Shown here: piece after piece, positions 14,195 to 16,459 of the stretch
Layout of the letters: each line of letters begins with the position of its first letter
Position numbering within the stretch: position 1 is the stretch's first letter
Assembly: GCA_022866185.1 (NCBI GenBank)
Contig: JALHUG010000152.1
Location: 1-16,459 of the forward strand
DNA from: Dehalococcoidia bacterium
GTDB lineage: Bacteria; Chloroflexota; Dehalococcoidia; SM23-28-2
Direction of reading: 5' to 3'
DNA length: 16,459 nucleotides
Made by a program: the position numbers and the translations under genes
Notes under the pieces: model-generated
What the model saw: only the letters and a program-made list of their open reading frames with translations
The model's database searches: none
What the model was told of the DNA's origin: nothing

Positions 14195-14203
14195 TGCTAC
14201 AAT
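14195..14203 (+). promoter_or_regulatory. Possible extended -10 for the right-hand operon
   Basis: TGCTACAAT (14195-14203) fits the extended -10 pattern, with TACAAT matching TATAAT at 5 of 6 positions. There is no good -35. If used, transcription would begin near 14210, which would exclude the ATG at 14202 as a start for the following gene. Confidence 0.3.
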
Positions 14204-14234
14204 GAGCGAGAGGTGTGGTGCTTCACGCTCCGCT

Positions 14235-14672
14235 ATGGATAACGATTTTGCCATCGATATCGACTCCATCTTCGAGGTCATCGATAAGGCCGACGTCATC
14301 ACCATCCGCTTCCTGATCCTGCCCCAGCGCCTCCTCATCGACACCCGCTGTTCGGACAGCGAAGGCCCCCTGATAAAGCTTGTGCCGCGGGCTGCGTCGC
14401 CGGAGGAGCGCTTCAAGAGCATCAAGCAGCTACGCCCTCGCTTCCGTCTTCCCGAGAAGATCACCGCCGTCTGGTGGCCCAAGCATGTGCAGGAGCTGGT
14501 CGCCTGCGGCGTTTGGGATCGCATCGTGCGGCGACAGACCGGCGCTGGCTTCCCATTGGCGGACGAGCAGTGCCAGCAGATCCTGGAGGAGCTCGTCCGG
14601 CAGGAGCAGCAGGAGATCGTCAACGCCGTCGCTGGCGAGGGCTATCATTGTCTCTGGGAGAGAACGCGCTAG
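14235..14672 (+). CDS. Uncharacterised conserved-looking protein, first gene of the right-hand cluster
   Basis: I do not recognise the family. From the ATG at 14235 the product has 145 residues, without signal peptide or membrane segment. It is mixed alpha/beta with an acidic N-terminus (MDNDFAIDIDSIFEVIDKAD), a hydrophobic strand followed by ILPQRLLIDTR, and a KLVPR stretch. The middle has LRPRFRLPEKITAVWWPKHV, and the C-terminal half is helical and Gln/Glu-rich (DEQCQQILEELVRQEQQEI). An in-frame ATG at 14202 would add 11 residues that look unconserved and overlaps a possible -10, but the ribosome site for 14235 is also weak, so the start is uncertain. It is 4 bp from the metallopeptidase gene and surely cotranscribed with it, so a joint role with the protease is possible but unproven. 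Confidence 0.7.
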   Translation: MDNDFAIDIDSIFEVIDKADVITIRFLILPQRLLIDTRCSDSEGPLIKLVPRAASPEERFKSIKQLRPRFRLPEKITAVWWPKHVQELVACGVWDRIVRRQTGAGFPLADEQCQQILEELVRQEQQEIVNAVAGEGYHCLWERTR

Positions 14673-14676
14673 GCTG

Positions 14677-15045
14677 ATGCGACGGCACGAGTTCGAGAAG
14701 CTGGTTCTCGAAGCCCTGGCCAAGCTCCCCGCGCAGTTCCAAGAGCACGTGCGCAACCTGGACGTCGTGGTCAGGTGGCGCCCCAGCCTGGCGGAGCGGC
14801 GCGAGGCAGGCAGTGACTCCGGCGAGGACCTCTTCGGCCTCTATCTGGGCACCCCCCTCAGCGAGCGCGGCGGCTATTACAACATGGCTCTGCCCGACCA
14901 GATCGTCATATACCAACAGACCCACGAGCGGTTCTGCTCCAGCCGGGAGGAGATGGTCGAGGAGGTGCGCAAGACTGTGCTCCACGAGCTCGGCCACTAC
15001 CTGGGGATCGATGAGGAGCGCCTGGAGGAGCTAGACCTGGGATAG
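14677..15045 (+). CDS. Small zincin-like metallopeptidase (PF06262-type)
   Basis: This 122-residue protein carries HELGHYLGID at residues 103-112. That is the HExxHxxG zinc-binding and catalytic signature of the minimal zincin family (metallopeptidase family protein, PF06262/DUF1025-like), located near the C-terminus as usual. The two histidines should bind zinc and Glu104 acts as base; Asp112 is a candidate third ligand. The N-terminal part (MRRHEFEKLVLEALAKLP) and ALPDQIVIYQQ also fit the family. It has no signal peptide, so it acts in the cytosol. The substrate of these proteins is not established. The ATG at 14677 is 4 bp after the previous stop, without a strong ribosome site, which suggests translational coupling. 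A 13-bp gap leads to the membrane-protein gene. Confidence 0.85.
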   Translation: MRRHEFEKLVLEALAKLPAQFQEHVRNLDVVVRWRPSLAERREAGSDSGEDLFGLYLGTPLSERGGYYNMALPDQIVIYQQTHERFCSSREEMVEEVRKTVLHELGHYLGIDEERLEELDLG

Positions 15046-15058
15046 AAGGAGGTTGCCC

Positions 15059-15520
15059 ATGGCGTCAACTGGCGAAGTTCAACCAACCGCGCCTCAACCT
15101 AGCGCTCTACAGACGCTGCGCCAGCCCAGGATCGTTCTCATCCTGCTGGCCACCTGGGACATCGTGGGCATCATCGCCCAGGTGTTGGCCGGCAGCTTCC
15201 TCTTCGATATGGAAGGGCACGCTTCTGGCATCTTTGCCGGTCGGGTCTTCAGCGCCTCGATGGTGATCCCCGCCATCATCTACCTGTGGGCCGCCCGCGA
15301 CCCTAAGCGCCATCGTCAGGTCTTTTGGCTGGCGCTCGTGGAGCAGGTGGTCGTCGTGCTTAGCTGTTTCTATCACCGGGGCCATGGGGACATCACCTGG
15401 GCAGGAACCATCGTTCCGGCTGCCATATCCGGGGGGCTCATCTTCCTCGTCTTCTTCAACCTGTTCCAGCCCCGCCAGGGGGCGTCCTCGTCTGGACTGC
15501 CGCCTACGTATCCGGTCTGA
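15059..15520 (+). CDS. Four-helix integral membrane protein of unknown function
   Basis: The 153-residue product has a hydrophilic N-terminus rich in Pro/Gln/Thr (about 1-23) and four hydrophobic segments at about 25-48, 59-78, 88-106 and 115-135, then a short polar tail. A conserved-looking Trp-Asp in the first helix and RDPKRHRQ in the loop after the second helix are the main features. The ATG at 15059 follows AAGGAGG (15046-15052) with a 6-nt spacer, the strongest ribosome site in this cluster; a TTG at 15053 is too close to be the start. I do not recognise the family. It closes a probable three-gene operon. Its last 17 bp overlap the 3' end of the converging aldolase gene. Confidence 0.7.
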   Translation: MASTGEVQPTAPQPSALQTLRQPRIVLILLATWDIVGIIAQVLAGSFLFDMEGHASGIFAGRVFSASMVIPAIIYLWAARDPKRHRQVFWLALVEQVVVVLSCFYHRGHGDITWAGTIVPAAISGGLIFLVFFNLFQPRQGASSSGLPPTYPV

Positions 15521-16052
15521 GGACGCGCAGCAGCCACAGAACCTCGGTGCTCTCCTCCAGCACCGATGTCCACTGGAGAGCCTGCCACAGGCTGTCGCCG
15601 CGGGCGTAGCTGCCGTGGCCAGCGACCACGACTATTCTGTGCTGCCGCAGGGCATCGGCTAGAGCCCGGGCCACGTTTTCGCCCCTGGGCACGACCGGCA
15701 CGACGCCCAGGTAGTGTTGGCCCTCCAAGTCCTGGGGCTGGATCTCCATCCCCACCAGCGACAGGGCGATGGCATGGCGAGGATGGGCGTGGACGATCGC
15801 CTCGGCCTCGCTGGGGGCGGCGTAGATAGCCTGATGGAGGGCCAAATCCATGGACGGCTCGACCCTGGGCTCCAAGCCCGGCCTCACCTCCACCAGGTCC
15901 GCCTGCACCAGGTGACCCAGGCGGCTGCCGTGGCTGGTGACTATCAGGCCCTCGCCGTGGCGAACGCTCATGTTGCCCCCGTGTGAGGAGACAAGGCCAG
16001 CGGCGTACAGGTCTCGCCCCACCTGCTGGAATTCGTCCAGAATAGCCGACAT
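15504..16052 (-). CDS. Class II aldolase/adducin family protein (fuculose-phosphate aldolase-like)
   Basis: Class II aldolases of this fold cleave sugar phosphates such as L-fuculose 1-phosphate with a zinc ion. Numbering from the ATG at 16052 (182 residues), visible motifs are SHGGNMSVR (23-31, substrate phosphate loop), TSHGSRLG (39-46), VHAHP (87-91, zinc ligands His88 and His90) and AGHGSYARGD (144-153, third ligand His146). The position where fuculose-phosphate aldolase has its catalytic Glu (SSE) reads SMD, with Asp69. The length is slightly short for the family. The ATG has AGGAG 7 nt upstream, inside the stop region of the glycerate kinase gene; a GTG 3 nt earlier is less well placed. 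The two genes form an operon, perhaps for C2-C4 sugar-acid metabolism. The substrate is unknown. Confidence 0.85.
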   Translation of the reverse strand: MSAILDEFQQVGRDLYAAGLVSSHGGNMSVRHGEGLIVTSHGSRLGHLVQADLVEVRPGLEPRVEPSMDLALHQAIYAAPSEAEAIVHAHPRHAIALSLVGMEIQPQDLEGQHYLGVVPVVPRGENVARALADALRQHRIVVVAGHGSYARGDSLWQALQWTSVLEESTEVLWLLRVLRPDT

Positions 16053-16062
16053 CACTTAACTC

Positions 16063-16459
16063 CTAGCGCCCGCCCAAGCGCTGGCCGACCAGCAGCAGGC
16101 GAGCGACTGCCTCGGCGGCATCGGCCACCAGCTTCGCCCCCTGGGCCATGGCTTCCTGAACCGACATCGCCCGCGGCGTGATGGCCACCACTGCATCGAA
16201 GGCCTCGCCCAGCGCTGGCCCCCAGGCCTCCGCCAGGGAGCCGGCGATGGCTATCACCGGCAGGCCGCAGTCCCTGGCCAGCCGGGCCACCTCCCAGGGC
16301 GCCTTGCCGAAGCTGGTCTGGGCGTCCAGCCGCCCCTCGCCGGTGAGCGCCAGGTCGGCCCCCTCCAGCTTCTGCCCGAGCCCCACCGCCTCGGCCACAA
16401 GCTGGGCCCCTGGAACGAGATCCGCCCCCAGAAAGGCGACCAGCCCGGCTCCCAGGCCG
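16063..16459 (-). CDS. Glycerate kinase (GarK/GlxK-type), C-terminal part, cut by the window edge
   Basis: Glycerate kinases phosphorylate D-glycerate, feeding it into glycolysis or serine metabolism. The visible 131 residues read without interruption from the window edge. They contain GLGAGLVAFLGADLVPG, then ADLALTGEGRLDAQTSFGKAP, the hallmark ITGEGRLDxQT-GKxP region of the GarK family, followed by GLPVIAIAGS and a helical C-terminus. The gene starts beyond 16459. An internal GTG at 16398 lies within the domain and is not a plausible start. The stop codon at 16065-16063 is 10 bp before the aldolase ATG at 16052 and sits beside that gene's ribosome site, so the two are coupled. Confidence 0.9.
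   Translation of the reverse strand, partial: GLGAGLVAFLGADLVPGAQLVAEAVGLGQKLEGADLALTGEGRLDAQTSFGKAPWEVARLARDCGLPVIAIAGSLAEAWGPALGEAFDAVVAITPRAMSVQEAMAQGAKLVADAAEAVARLLLVGQRLGGR

Noticed and set aside
14380..14676. 99-residue upstream extension of the metallopeptidase
   Set aside because: It overlaps the preceding gene in another frame and is Ser/Arg-rich with no homology to the zincin family.

Overview
The window is GC-rich bacterial chromosomal DNA. The gene content is core bacterial (obg, nadD, dnaA, coaX, coaBC, three tRNAs with encoded CCA) mixed with lineage-specific genes, dispersed palindromic repeats and a few gene remnants. I suspect a Chloroflexota lineage, probably Dehalococcoidia-like. 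That placement rests on the style of the repeats, the GTG starts and the flavour of the hypothetical proteins, and it is inference rather than something the sequence proves.

Layout. Positions 1-334 hold no gene. They contain a dense cluster of small hairpins bracketed by a 32-bp direct repeat, which runs into a promoter. Positions 335-2039 carry two tandem paralogous PAP2/inositol-phosphorylceramide-synthase-like membrane enzymes on the plus strand. A 76-bp imperfect inverted repeat (2098-2173) separates them from a convergent minus-strand block, obg-nadD (4072 down to 2205) with dnaA (5694 down to 4324) upstream. The 250-bp obg-dnaA gap contains three DnaA-box-like 9-mers next to the dnaA stop and a good obg promoter. 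It is the best candidate for the replication origin. Divergent from dnaA is the coenzyme A operon coaX-coaBC (5924-7871), with a perfect TATAAT box.

Positions 7872-8020 hold another palindromic dispersed repeat. It overlaps the 3' end of a minus-strand gene for an exported, C-terminally anchored beta/TPR protein (9437 down to 8010). From about 9541 to 10000 the DNA is decayed: the C-terminal end of an enoyl-CoA hydratase gene broken by a one-base frameshift abuts the first roughly 20 codons of another gene on the minus strand, possibly an IS transposase. tRNA-Leu(CAG) and tRNA-Arg(GCG) follow behind a textbook promoter. A 1098-residue exported, cysteine- and Asp/Gly-rich surface protein with Ca2+-loop-like motifs comes next, behind its own consensus promoter, and then tRNA-Val(TAC).

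The right end carries a three-gene plus-strand cluster: an uncharacterised protein, a small HExxH zincin-like metallopeptidase and a four-helix membrane protein. It meets a minus-strand pair, a glycerate kinase (cut by the window edge) and a class II aldolase, and the converging 3' ends overlap.

I found no CRISPR array, prophage, defence island, biosynthetic cluster or intact transposase. The most unusual items are the repeat families, the tRNA-Arg with a GCG anticodon, substitutions at conserved positions in Obg and CoaBC, the large surface protein, and the pseudogene junction.
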